This document shows, piece by piece, positions 1 to 5,327 of a stretch of DNA of 5,327 nucleotides. The DNA is from an uncultured Rhodanobacter sp. (GTDB lineage Bacteria > Pseudomonadota > Gammaproteobacteria > Xanthomonadales > Rhodanobacteraceae). The notes below the pieces were generated by a model. The model was given only the letters and a program-made list of their open reading frames with translations, searched no databases and was not told the DNA's origin. The position numbers and the translations under genes were made by a program. Numbering within the stretch: the first letter of the stretch is position 1; every line of letters begins with the position of its first letter. The stretch spans positions 1-5,327 of the forward strand of contig CAIKJM010000432.1 of NCBI GenBank assembly GCA_903827735.1, written 5' to 3'.

Positions 1-806
1 GATACCTCGACGACGTACTGATCGGGCGTCTGATAGCACGAGGTATCCACATTGCCCTTGACGGAGATTTCGATGTGCGCACCGCCGCCTATTCCAGCTT
101 TTGTGACGATGGACTGGACCGGCGTGGCGAAGTCAAGGGTATCCAATCGCTGCGCCAGGTTGGGCGGCAGATTCGCATGGTCGATGTTGACGGTGACCAG
201 CCCGCCCTTGTGTGTCAGCTGGGCGTTAGCGCCAGTGCCGCTGAAGCTAATCAGCACTCGACCCTCGCCGTTAGGACCTCGGCGGAAATCGATATTGGAA
301 ATGGCCGGTCCATTCATCGATGACGGCAGTGCCTTGGACGGATCGATCGTAGCGACCGTGGTTACCGACTGATCGGCGGTGCCGTTGTTGATCGTCAGCA
401 GCAGGCTGTGGCCTTCCACGCGCGAGCGGTAGGTCGACTCGCGCATCAGCTCGACCACAACGCGAGTGCGGCCACCGGCAGTAACCGCCGAAACACCGGC
501 GGTGGAGCCTTGACCGATCGTGATGTGGCGTGCAGACGCATTGTCCGTATCGGCAAAATCTACCGCGATGCGCGGCGGATTACCCGTGGTAAATATCTTC
601 GGTTGCGGTACCGGGCCGTTGCCGAAATCCATTTTCAGCTCGACGTTGCCGCCGGGGCGCGTTTCGTAGCTGATGTTTTTCAGCGTGGTGCCCGCGGCGG
701 AGGCTGCGCTGGTCCAGCTGGCGCCGGCGAGCAGCAAGCCCATCAGGATGTAGTGACTCGCATGGCGCATGACACGGCCCCGGAAAGATTGGTTTGGATT
801 GGTCAT
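1..806 (-). CDS. pilQ: Type IV pilus secretin PilQ, N-terminal part (gene continues beyond the left edge)
   Basis: PilQ is the outer-membrane secretin through which the type IV pilus passes. I translated the minus strand from the ATG at 806-804 and it stays open to the window edge, giving 268 codons. Residues 13-37 look like a Sec signal peptide: a basic start (Arg14, His15), a hydrophobic core IleLeuMetGlyLeuLeuLeu (20-26), and an Ala-Ser-Ala site with likely cleavage after Ala37. Two AMIN-type (peptidoglycan-binding) beta domains follow, at about residues 42-140 and 168-268, each opening with a similar IxxxxxRxGxxGxVxxxxxF pattern (NISYETRPGGNVELKMDF, then ISNIDFRRGPNGEGRVLISF). The secretin N domains and the pore domain lie outside the window. 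An AGGGG Shine-Dalgarno sits 8 nt before the ATG. An in-frame ATG at 770 (Met13) with a G-rich stretch upstream is an alternative start that keeps the signal peptide. The gene follows pilP after 20 bp and is the last visible gene of the operon. The identity rests on AMIN repeats plus position directly after pilP. Confidence 0.93.
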   Translation of the reverse strand, partial: MTNPNQSFRGRVMRHASHYILMGLLLAGASWTSAASAAGTTLKNISYETRPGGNVELKMDFGNGPVPQPKIFTTGNPPRIAVDFADTDNASARHITIGQGSTAGVSAVTAGGRTRVVVELMRESTYRSRVEGHSLLLTINNGTADQSVTTVATIDPSKALPSSMNGPAISNIDFRRGPNGEGRVLISFSGTGANAQLTHKGGLVTVNIDHANLPPNLAQRLDTLDFATPVQSIVTKAGIGGGAHIEISVKGNVDTSCYQTPDQYVVEV

Positions 807-814
807 TGCATCAG

Positions 815-819
815 CCCCT
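815..819 (-). promoter_or_regulatory. Ribosome binding site of pilQ
   Basis: AGGGG on the minus strand lies 8 nt upstream of the ATG at 806-804, between the pilP stop (829-827) and pilQ. It supports 806 rather than the in-frame ATG at 770 as the pilQ start. This is the only junction in the cluster where the upstream stop does not overlap the next start. Confidence 0.6.
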
Positions 820-826
820 GTGTTTC

Positions 827-1369
827 CTATTGCCCCGCAAGGGCGATGCTGGCGGGACGTTCCATCCAGCCACCATTACCGTTAGATACCAACTCGACCA
901 GATCGATATGGTCATCGCTGATGGCGACGACGTGTCCATAGTTCTGGCCCATGTATTCGCCCTTGTGGATACGGTGAATCACGCCACCGGGATCTTTGAT
1001 CAGCACCTCCGTGCCAGCCCCCGCACCGACCGTACCGACCATCTTCAAGCTATCCAGCGAGAACATCTCCAGCGGTTCCTTGGCACGATTGGCATCCGGC
1101 CGCGGACCGCTGTTGGCCGAACTTGGCTCGCTTTCGGCCAGGCTTGGGCTGAACGGGTCGCGCTTGTCCTGATCGTCGTACTTGAACGATTCAAACGTCT
1201 TGATGACCGGCAGTGGCGTGATCGGCGCACCTTTCTTGGCTTTTTCCTGGGCGATCCAGTCGCGCAGATCGGAGGTTCCTCGGGTGCAACCGCTGACGAC
1301 CAGGGCAATCCCCAGCATCAGAAGAATGTGCAACGTCTTTGCCGGATTGAGAGCGGCCAATTTTTTCAT
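827..1369 (-). CDS. pilP: Type IV pilus inner-membrane lipoprotein PilP
   Basis: The 180-residue product is a periplasmic lipoprotein that links the PilN/PilO pair to the secretin PilQ. A short basic N-terminus (MetLysLys) and hydrophobic stretch (13-25) lead to a lipobox Val25-Ser26-Gly27-Cys28, so Cys28 should be the lipidated first mature residue; it is followed by Thr and not Asp. Residues 29-98 are charged and proline-containing, as in the extended PilP segment known to bind PilN/PilO, and include the family signature RDPFSP (70-75). The folded C-terminal domain (about 96-175) shows family motifs KEPLExFxLDxLxMVG (97-112), the HR...GxYMGxNxG stretch and the closing GGWxERP (166-172). Length is normal for the family. 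The start codon overlaps the pilO stop by four bases (ATGA), and a GGGAG Shine-Dalgarno at 1377-1381 lies 7 nt before it, inside pilO. This implies translational coupling. Confidence 0.96.
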   Translation of the reverse strand: MKKLAALNPAKTLHILLMLGIALVVSGCTRGTSDLRDWIAQEKAKKGAPITPLPVIKTFESFKYDDQDKRDPFSPSLAESEPSSANSGPRPDANRAKEPLEMFSLDSLKMVGTVGAGAGTEVLIKDPGGVIHRIHKGEYMGQNYGHVVAISDDHIDLVELVSNGNGGWMERPASIALAGQ

Positions 1370-2031
1370 TTCTGTGCTCCCGGCGGGGTGCTGCCTGAAG
1401 CCTTGATGGTGGTGGAGCTCTCTTCGTCGTCAAGATAGCGGTAGGTTTTCACCGTACCCTGGAGCACCAGCTGGCCGTCGCCGGCGGCGCCTGCCTTGCC
1501 CGCGTTCTTCGGCGTCAGCGACACGTCGTGCAGGGTCAGAATGACCACGCGCGGCAGCGAGGCCACACCGCTGATGAAGGCGCCGAACTGATGATAGGTG
1601 CCGGTCATCCGCAGCGTGATGGGCTTTTCCGCATAAAAGTCTTTTGGCGTCTCCGGGCCCGGCTGGAACAGCTCGTTGACAAGGCCCGCGCTCTGCGCGG
1701 TCTGCGAAATGTCCACCAGTAGTTCCGGCATTTCCGTCTTGCCGGGCAGCTGGCGCAGCAACTGACGCAGCATGTCCTGCATCTCGTCGAGCTGCTGCTG
1801 CAGCGCTTCGAGGTTGACCGCTTTGGCCTGCTTGGTCGAAAACTCCTGCTTCAGCGCGTCTTCCTTGGCGGCCAAAGTGGTGAGGCTATCCTGCTGATCG
1901 CCGATGAAGAAATACCAGCCGATAAGCACGATGACGGCAAACAGCAGCCCGGTGAAAAACATCTTGACCGACTGCGGCCAGCCGCCGACGTTGTTGCGGT
2001 CGAGATTGCGCAGGTCGTTGAAGAACTTCAT
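1366..2031 (-). CDS. pilO: Type IV pilus inner-membrane alignment protein PilO
   Basis: The 221-residue product is a bitopic inner-membrane protein that pairs with PilN and holds PilP. A cytoplasmic N-terminus of about 23 residues contains the DLRNLDRNNVGGWP region typical of PilO. One transmembrane helix spans about 24-43. A periplasmic coiled-coil region rich in Gln/Glu/Leu runs from about 45 to 95. A ferredoxin-like domain covers about 100-200, with the family stretch YHQFGAFISGVASLPRVV (146-163) and then LHDVSL (167-172). A low-complexity tail (about 203-221, Ser/Thr/Pro/Gly) closes the protein. Its start overlaps the pilN stop by four bases (ATGA), and a strong AGGAGGAG Shine-Dalgarno (2039-2046) ends 7 nt upstream, so this ATG is secure. 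The stop overlaps the pilP start in the same way. Confidence 0.97.
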   Translation of the reverse strand: MKFFNDLRNLDRNNVGGWPQSVKMFFTGLLFAVIVLIGWYFFIGDQQDSLTTLAAKEDALKQEFSTKQAKAVNLEALQQQLDEMQDMLRQLLRQLPGKTEMPELLVDISQTAQSAGLVNELFQPGPETPKDFYAEKPITLRMTGTYHQFGAFISGVASLPRVVILTLHDVSLTPKNAGKAGAAGDGQLVLQGTVKTYRYLDDEESSTTIKASGSTPPGAQK

Positions 2032-2669
2032 GGCTTCGCTCCTCCTGTCGCAGGAGCGCTGGCTGCCTTGGCTGGCGGCGCGGCGGAACTCGCACCAGCA
2101 GGCGCACCGGAATCAGCCTGATCAGCCTTGGGACGGCTGAGCGCGATATCCAAACCAAACGTGTAGGGCATGCGCGTAGCTTCCGCACTTTTCTCGGTCT
2201 TGCGCAGCTCGGTATGACCGAGCCATGGCGAGGCCTCGATGTTCTTCATGTACTCGGCGACGCTGGCATTGGATTGCGAGACGCCGTCGAGCGACATCGA
2301 CTGTCCATCCTGCTTGACGCCGGTCAGTCGCGCGCTGGAGGGAATGGTTTTCACCAGCTCGTCGAACAGATGGACCATCTGCGAGCGATCGGCCTGCAGC
2401 TGTTCAATGATCTGCTTGCGGGCCAGCAGGTGATCGCGAACCTTTTCCAGATCCTTGATCTTGGTAATGCGTACATCAACCTGGGTGATTTCATTCTGCA
2501 GCAGGGTGTTGCGTTCGTTCTGGTTGTCGATGCGCTCGCCCATCCAGAAGCCCCAGAGCAGCAGAAAGACGATGGCCGCTGCAAATGCCACGCCGAGTTG
2601 GATATAGAACTCGCGTTCGCGCTGTTTGCGTCGCGCGGCGCGATGCGGGAGTAGGTTGACGTGTGCCAT
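2028..2669 (-). CDS. pilN: Type IV pilus inner-membrane alignment protein PilN
   Basis: The 213-residue product has the classic PilN plan. The cytoplasmic N-terminus carries the conserved NLLPHRAARRKQRE motif (5-18), which in this family docks into PilM. One transmembrane helix spans about 22-43. A periplasmic coiled coil (about 46-100) leads into a ferredoxin-like domain (about 100-178) that pairs with PilO. The last 33 residues (about 181-213) are Ala/Pro/Gly-rich and probably disordered, which makes this copy a little longer than the folded core needs. I chose the ATG at 2669-2667 and not the in-frame ATG at 2792: the later start puts NLLP at residue 5, has a Shine-Dalgarno (GAGGAG, 2679-2684), and shares one base with the pilM stop (TGATG). 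The extra 41 residues of the longer frame would be antisense-like read-through of pilM coding sequence in another frame. Confidence 0.96.
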   Translation of the reverse strand: MAHVNLLPHRAARRKQREREFYIQLGVAFAAAIVFLLLWGFWMGERIDNQNERNTLLQNEITQVDVRITKIKDLEKVRDHLLARKQIIEQLQADRSQMVHLFDELVKTIPSSARLTGVKQDGQSMSLDGVSQSNASVAEYMKNIEASPWLGHTELRKTEKSAEATRMPYTFGLDIALSRPKADQADSGAPAGASSAAPPAKAASAPATGGAKP

Positions 2670-3727
2670 CAGTCGAAGCTCCTCAGCGCGAGACCGACCG
2701 CAATCATCAAGGCCGGCGCATCCTGGGCCAGCGATTGCGCCTGCACGCGCGGCGACAGCGACATGCGCGCCAACGGATTGGCCACGATGCACGGCACGCC
2801 AAGCTGCTCTTCCAGCATGGCGCCCAGGCCTTCGATCGAGGCGCAGCCACCGGCCAGCACCACCTGATCGACCTTGCTGTATTCGCTGCCCGCGAAGAAG
2901 AACTGCAGCAGGCGGCTGATCTGCTGGGTCAGCGACTGCTTGAACGGCTCCAGCGCCTCGCTTTCATAAGACTCGGGCAGGCCGCCCTTGCGCTTGGCGC
3001 GACCGGCTTCCTCGTAGGACAGGCCGAAGCGACGCATGATCTCGTCGGTCAGCTGCTTGCCGCCAAAGACCTGCTCGCGCGAGTAAATGGTGCGCTGGTT
3101 GCGCAGCACCGACAGCGTGGTCATGGTGGCGCCGATGTCGACCACCGCTACGAGCGCGTCGCGACCGACGCTGAGCTGGTCGGCAACCATGGCAAAAGCG
3201 TTTTCCATCGCGAAGGCTTCGACGTCGATGACGCCGGCCGTCAAACCGCCCAATTCCAGCGCCGCCACCCGCATGTCGACGTTCTCGGTACGCGAGGCGG
3301 CCAGCAGTACATTGTTCATGTCGGGGTTATCGCGTACCGGGCCAACCACTTCGTAATCGAGGCTGACTTCCTCGATCGGATAGGGGATGTACTGATTGGC
3401 TTCGATCTGGATCTGACCTTCGAGGTCGTCCTCGGACAGATCGCTGGCCATGGGGATGATGCGGGTGATCACCGCTGAGCCGGCAACCGCCGCCGAACCA
3501 AATTTGAGTTTGGAGCCAGAACGGGCCAGCGCGCGGCGGATGGCGTCACCTACCGCCTCGACCTCGACGATGTTCTTTTCGACCACGGCATTGGGTGGCA
3601 GCGGTTCGACCGCGTAGTGTTCCACGCGAAAACGCCCGCCGGCCTGACTGAGCTGCAGCAGCTTGACGGCAGTCGAACTGATGTCGACACCTATCAGCGC
3701 CGGCTTCTTGGGTGTGAAAAGCCCCAC
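2669..3727 (-). CDS. pilM: Type IV pilus assembly ATPase-like (actin-fold) protein PilM
   Basis: The 352-residue cytoplasmic protein has the FtsA/MreB actin-like fold. PilM binds the N-terminal NLLP motif of PilN and ties the alignment complex to the cytoplasmic motor side. Visible nucleotide-fold elements are phosphate-1 (IGVDISSTAVK, 12-22), phosphate-2 (VVDIGATMTTL, 195-205) and the adenosine motif (VVLAGGCASIEGL, 289-301). The inserted SHS2/1C-type subdomain covers about 87-165 and carries the PilM hallmark EANQYIPYP (109-117). The C-terminus DAPALMIAVGLALRS (337-351) is also typical, and length is normal. The start codon is GTG (3727-3725): no in-frame ATG exists upstream within the predicted leader, and the next in-frame Met (residue 93) would delete the phosphate-1 loop. 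It is the first gene of the operon, with a promoter about 60 bp upstream, and its stop shares one base with the pilN start. Confidence 0.97.
   Translation of the reverse strand: MGLFTPKKPALIGVDISSTAVKLLQLSQAGGRFRVEHYAVEPLPPNAVVEKNIVEVEAVGDAIRRALARSGSKLKFGSAAVAGSAVITRIIPMASDLSEDDLEGQIQIEANQYIPYPIEEVSLDYEVVGPVRDNPDMNNVLLAASRTENVDMRVAALELGGLTAGVIDVEAFAMENAFAMVADQLSVGRDALVAVVDIGATMTTLSVLRNQRTIYSREQVFGGKQLTDEIMRRFGLSYEEAGRAKRKGGLPESYESEALEPFKQSLTQQISRLLQFFFAGSEYSKVDQVVLAGGCASIEGLGAMLEEQLGVPCIVANPLARMSLSPRVQAQSLAQDAPALMIAVGLALRSFD
2679..2684 (-). promoter_or_regulatory. Ribosome binding site that fixes the pilN start
   Basis: GAGGAG on the minus strand lies 9 nt upstream of the ATG at 2669-2667 and within the last codons of pilM. 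It decides between this start and an in-frame upstream ATG at 2792 that would overlap pilM by 124 bases. Confidence 0.65.
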
Positions 3728-3734
3728 GGTGTTT

Positions 3735-3740
3735 CCCCCT
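3735..3740 (-). promoter_or_regulatory. Ribosome binding site of pilM (GTG start)
   Basis: AGGGGG on the minus strand lies 7 nt before the GTG at 3727-3725 and supports this non-ATG start. The same 9-base string GGTCAGGGG recurs at 3752-3760, 16 bp upstream, so the leader has two Shine-Dalgarno-like copies; only the one nearer the gene has correct spacing. Confidence 0.65.
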
Positions 3741-3752
3741 GACCCTTGGCGC

Positions 3753-3774
3753 CCCTGACCAGAAACCTGGAGGG
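3753..3774 (-). promoter_or_regulatory. Possible small hairpin in the pilM mRNA leader
   Basis: Read on the minus strand, CCCTCCAG (3774-3767), a GTTT loop (3766-3763) and CTGG-TC-AGGG (3762-3753) can fold into an 8-bp stem with a two-base bulge. It lies just after the predicted transcription start and upstream of the Shine-Dalgarno. The same CCCT could instead pair with the AGGG of the true Shine-Dalgarno (3740-3737), so a switch in accessibility is conceivable. Function is inference only. Confidence 0.3.
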
Positions 3775-3786
3775 ATGCGCAATGGC

Positions 3787-3815
3787 ATTAAATCGAAAAA
3801 TTAACGCAATGGCAA
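3787..3815 (-). promoter_or_regulatory. Sigma70-type promoter of the pilMNOPQ operon
   Basis: On the minus strand TTGCCA (3815-3810, 5 of 6 consensus -35 bases) and TTTAAT (3792-3787, 5 of 6 consensus -10 bases) are separated by exactly 17 bp of AT-rich spacer. Transcription would start near 3780, giving a leader of about 53 nt. It lies in the most AT-rich part of the intergenic region and is the only strong candidate upstream of pilM. The start site is a prediction, not seen directly. Confidence 0.65.
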
Positions 3816-3839
3816 CGGTCTACGTGAACTTTCTCAACT

Positions 3840-3864
3840 AATTGTCGTGATGTCCACCACAATT
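3840..3864. repeat. Near-perfect inverted repeat, candidate operator in the divergent promoter region
   Basis: The arms AATTGTCGTG (3840-3849) and CACCACAATT (3855-3864) are inverted repeats with one mismatched pair in ten and a 5-bp spacer ATGTC. The centre is at 3852, about 72 bp upstream of the predicted pilM transcription start and about 125 bp before the mrcA start codon. The symmetry, the arm length and the location between divergent promoters fit a dimeric transcription factor site. I cannot name the regulator. Confidence 0.45.
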
Positions 3865-3880
3865 GCAGGGTCGACCTCTC

Positions 3881-3911
3881 CGGGGCGAGCCCCGCCGGGT
3901 TCGTGCCCGGC
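3881..3911. repeat. Two adjacent GC-rich hairpins upstream of mrcA
   Basis: CGGGG-CGAG-CCCCG (3881-3894) is followed directly by GCCGGG-TTCGTG-CCCGGC (3894-3911), the two sharing G3894. Neither is followed by a T-run on either strand, so they are not standard terminators. They lie just upstream of the weak mrcA -10 candidate. They could be a REP-like element, a protein site, or a decayed repeat. Confidence 0.4.
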
Positions 3912-3935
3912 GCATCCAGACAATACCGCTACATC

Positions 3936-3941
3936 TATACT
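3936..3941 (+). promoter_or_regulatory. Candidate -10 element for mrcA
   Basis: TATACT matches the sigma70 -10 consensus at 5 of 6 positions and lies 35 bp before the mrcA ATG. At 16-18 bp upstream no good -35 hexamer is present (best is CATCCA at 3913-3918), so this would be an activator-dependent or weak promoter. No convincing Shine-Dalgarno precedes the ATG at normal spacing: the nearest AGG (3959-3961) is 15 nt away. Confidence 0.3.
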
Positions 3942-3976
3942 CTGGCACGTTTTGACTTAGGTCTCGCCATCCCACC

Positions 3977-5327
3977 ATGCGAATTCTCAAGCGATTGTTG
4001 CGCTGGGCTCTGATCCTGGCTTTTTCCGGCCTGCTGCTGGCCGTCGTCGCCGTGGGCGTGGCCTATTGGCTGATCGCGCCGCGGCTGCCGGCGGTGGCGG
4101 TACTGAAGGATTATCATATGCAGGTGCCGCTGCGCGTGCTGAGCGCCGATGGCAAGCTGATCGCCAGTTTTGGCGAGACACGGCGCATCCCGGTCGCCAT
4201 CGCCGATGTGCCGGACCAGCTCAAGCACGCGGTGCTTTCGGCCGAAGACGCTGACTTCTACCATCACCCCGGCGTGGACTGGCACGGCCTGGCCCGCGCC
4301 GGCTGGCACGTGATCGCCACCGGCGGCGATAAGGGCCCGGGCGGCTCGACCATCACCCAACAGGTGGCGCGCAATATCTTTCTGAGCCCCGAGAAGCTGT
4401 ATTCACGCAAGCTGACCGAAATTTTCATTGCGTTGCGCATCGAGCATGAGCTGACCAAGGATCAGATCCTCGAGCTGTATCTCAACAAGATGTTTCTCGG
4501 CCACCGCGCCTATGGCGTGGCCGCGGCCGCCGAGTACTACTATGGCAAGACGCTGGACCAGCTGACCGTCGCCGAGTGTGCCCTGCTCGCTTCGACCTTT
4601 CAGCTGCCTTCCGTGGTCAACCCCATCAACAGCCCCGCCCGTGGCATTGCCCGACGCAACTGGGTGCTGGGTGAGATGCTCAAGCACGGCTACATAACGC
4701 AGCCGGTTTACGAGCAGGCCATCAACGAACCGAATCACGCCTTCCCGCACGAGCAGACCATCGAGGTCGACGCGCCCTACCTTGCAGAAATGGTGCGCCG
4801 ACAGGCGCTGGACCGGCTCGGCAACGAGGCGCTGACCGAAGGCTACGTGGTCAAAACGACCCTGCAAAGCGATCGCCAAAAGGCGGCCGTGGACGCGCTG
4901 CGCGATGGACTGAGCATCTACGACCATCGCCACGGCTGGCGCGGACCCGAAGCGCACCAGGATCTGGCCGCCGATGCCGGCCAGGCCGACTACGATCGCG
5001 TGCTGTCCAGTTACTTCAGCATCTCCGGCATGCAGCCGGGCCTGGTCACCGCCGCGGACGCGACCGAAGCGACCGTGTATCTAGCCGACCACCAGAACGT
5101 CAAACTCGATCTGGCCGCGATGAGCTGGGCTCGCCCACACATTGACGACGATCGCGTCGGCGCGGCGCCCACCACCGTCAGCAAGGTGCTCAAGCGCGGC
5201 GACGTGATCCGCCTGTCGCGCAATGACAAGGGCGAATGGCAGTTGGACCAGATTCCCCGCGCGCAGGCCGCATTGACCTCGATCAGTCCGGAAGATGGTG
5301 CCATTCGTGCGCTGGTCGGCGGCTTCA
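3977..5327 (+). CDS. mrcA: Penicillin-binding protein 1a, bifunctional transglycosylase/transpeptidase (gene continues beyond the right edge)
   Basis: Class A PBP (also called PonA) that polymerises lipid II into glycan strands and crosslinks peptides in the periplasm. The 450 visible codons have no stop. A short basic N-terminus (MRILKRLLRW) precedes one membrane anchor (about 11-33). The GT51 glycosyltransferase domain (about 50-230) shows motif 1 AEDADFYHHPG (89-99, catalytic Glu90), motif 2 GGSTITQQ (122-129), motif 3 RKLTE (144-148, second Glu148) and motif 4 KDQILELYLN (161-170). The segment matching the usual AGLPxAP is atypical here: Ala205-Ser-Thr-Phe-Gln-Leu-Pro211. The PBP1a-specific OB-like insert covers about 310-430, with DHRHGWRGPE (316-325) and MSWARP (382-387). 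The transpeptidase domain starts at about 432 (LTSISPEDGAIRALVGGF) and is cut before its SxxK serine. The ATG at 3977 is the only start after an in-frame TGA (3953-3955). It is divergent from pilM, a conserved pairing. Confidence 0.96.
   Translation, partial: MRILKRLLRWALILAFSGLLLAVVAVGVAYWLIAPRLPAVAVLKDYHMQVPLRVLSADGKLIASFGETRRIPVAIADVPDQLKHAVLSAEDADFYHHPGVDWHGLARAGWHVIATGGDKGPGGSTITQQVARNIFLSPEKLYSRKLTEIFIALRIEHELTKDQILELYLNKMFLGHRAYGVAAAAEYYYGKTLDQLTVAECALLASTFQLPSVVNPINSPARGIARRNWVLGEMLKHGYITQPVYEQAINEPNHAFPHEQTIEVDAPYLAEMVRRQALDRLGNEALTEGYVVKTTLQSDRQKAAVDALRDGLSIYDHRHGWRGPEAHQDLAADAGQADYDRVLSSYFSISGMQPGLVTAADATEATVYLADHQNVKLDLAAMSWARPHIDDDRVGAAPTTVSKVLKRGDVIRLSRNDKGEWQLDQIPRAQAALTSISPEDGAIRALVGGF

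Noticed and set aside
803..811. Minimal start-stop frame ATG-CAA-TGA overlapping the pilQ start
   Set aside because: It encodes only two residues, its ATG is just 3 nt from the AGGGG, and such strings arise easily by chance.
408..1438. Overlapping plus-strand open frames opposite pilQ and pilP
   Set aside because: They are antisense to pilQ and pilP, overlap one another, and show no recognisable domains. The minus-strand frames carry signal peptide, lipobox and family motifs.
2669..2792. Longer PilN with 41 extra N-terminal residues from an ATG at 2792
   Set aside because: The extension overlaps pilM coding sequence, is Ala/Gly/Arg-rich shadow translation, and would displace the N-terminal NLLP motif that PilN must present to PilM. 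The ATG at 2669 has a proper ribosome binding site.
2663..3478. A 271-codon plus-strand open frame opposite pilM
   Set aside because: It lies entirely antisense to the strongly conserved pilM frame, and long antisense frames are expected in GC-rich DNA with G/C at third positions. The product shows no family motif, and its composition (many Ala, Arg, His, Gln) is that of a shadow frame.
3823..3838. CRP/Clp-like site CGTGA-N6-TCAAC
   Set aside because: Only 7 of 10 core bases match TGTGA-N6-TCACA, and the centre falls near -50 relative to the predicted pilM start, not at the usual class I or class II positions.
3942..3960. Sigma54 promoter: CTGGCACG matches the -24 element perfectly
   Set aside because: At the required spacing the -12 element is absent: after GG and ten bases the sequence reads CT instead of GC, and no TTGCW is present. 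An in-frame TGA and the mrcA start follow closely. Probably a chance match.
3935..4957. Minus-strand open frames opposite mrcA (3935-4360 and 4403-4957)
   Set aside because: mrcA on the plus strand carries the GT51 motifs throughout, and the antisense frames are His/Gln/Arg-rich without motifs.

Overview
The window is GC-rich chromosomal DNA from a gammaproteobacterium, most likely of the Xanthomonadales/Lysobacterales (for example a Rhodanobacteraceae-like genus). This rests on the gene order, the protein motifs and the strong G/C bias at third codon positions. The taxonomic placement is inference; no database search was possible.

Layout: positions 1-3727 carry five tightly packed genes on the minus strand, in transcription order pilM, pilN, pilO, pilP, pilQ. 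pilQ runs off the left edge with only its N-terminal 268 codons present. A 249-bp divergent intergenic region (3728-3976) follows. It holds a good sigma70-type promoter for pilM, a near-perfect 10-bp inverted repeat, two adjacent GC-rich hairpins and a weak candidate promoter for the plus-strand gene. Positions 3977-5327 carry the first 450 codons of mrcA/ponA (penicillin-binding protein 1a), which runs off the right edge just as its transpeptidase domain begins.

How the genes work together: PilM (cytoplasmic, actin-like), PilN and PilO (bitopic inner-membrane proteins) and PilP (lipoprotein) form the alignment subcomplex of the type IV pilus. It connects the inner-membrane motor platform to the outer-membrane secretin PilQ. 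The reading frames are coupled: pilM/pilN share one base (TGATG), pilN/pilO and pilO/pilP overlap by four bases (ATGA), and only pilP/pilQ has a gap (20 bp). The divergent mrcA product makes and crosslinks peptidoglycan, the layer the pilus machine must cross. The pairing of a PBP1a gene with pilMNOPQ (hofMNOPQ in E. coli) is an old, widely conserved arrangement.

This is a conventional conserved locus and I see no undescribed system, mobile element, CRISPR array, tRNA or rRNA. The parts most worth a second look are the unexplained structure in the divergent control region and an atypical segment of the PBP1a glycosyltransferase domain.
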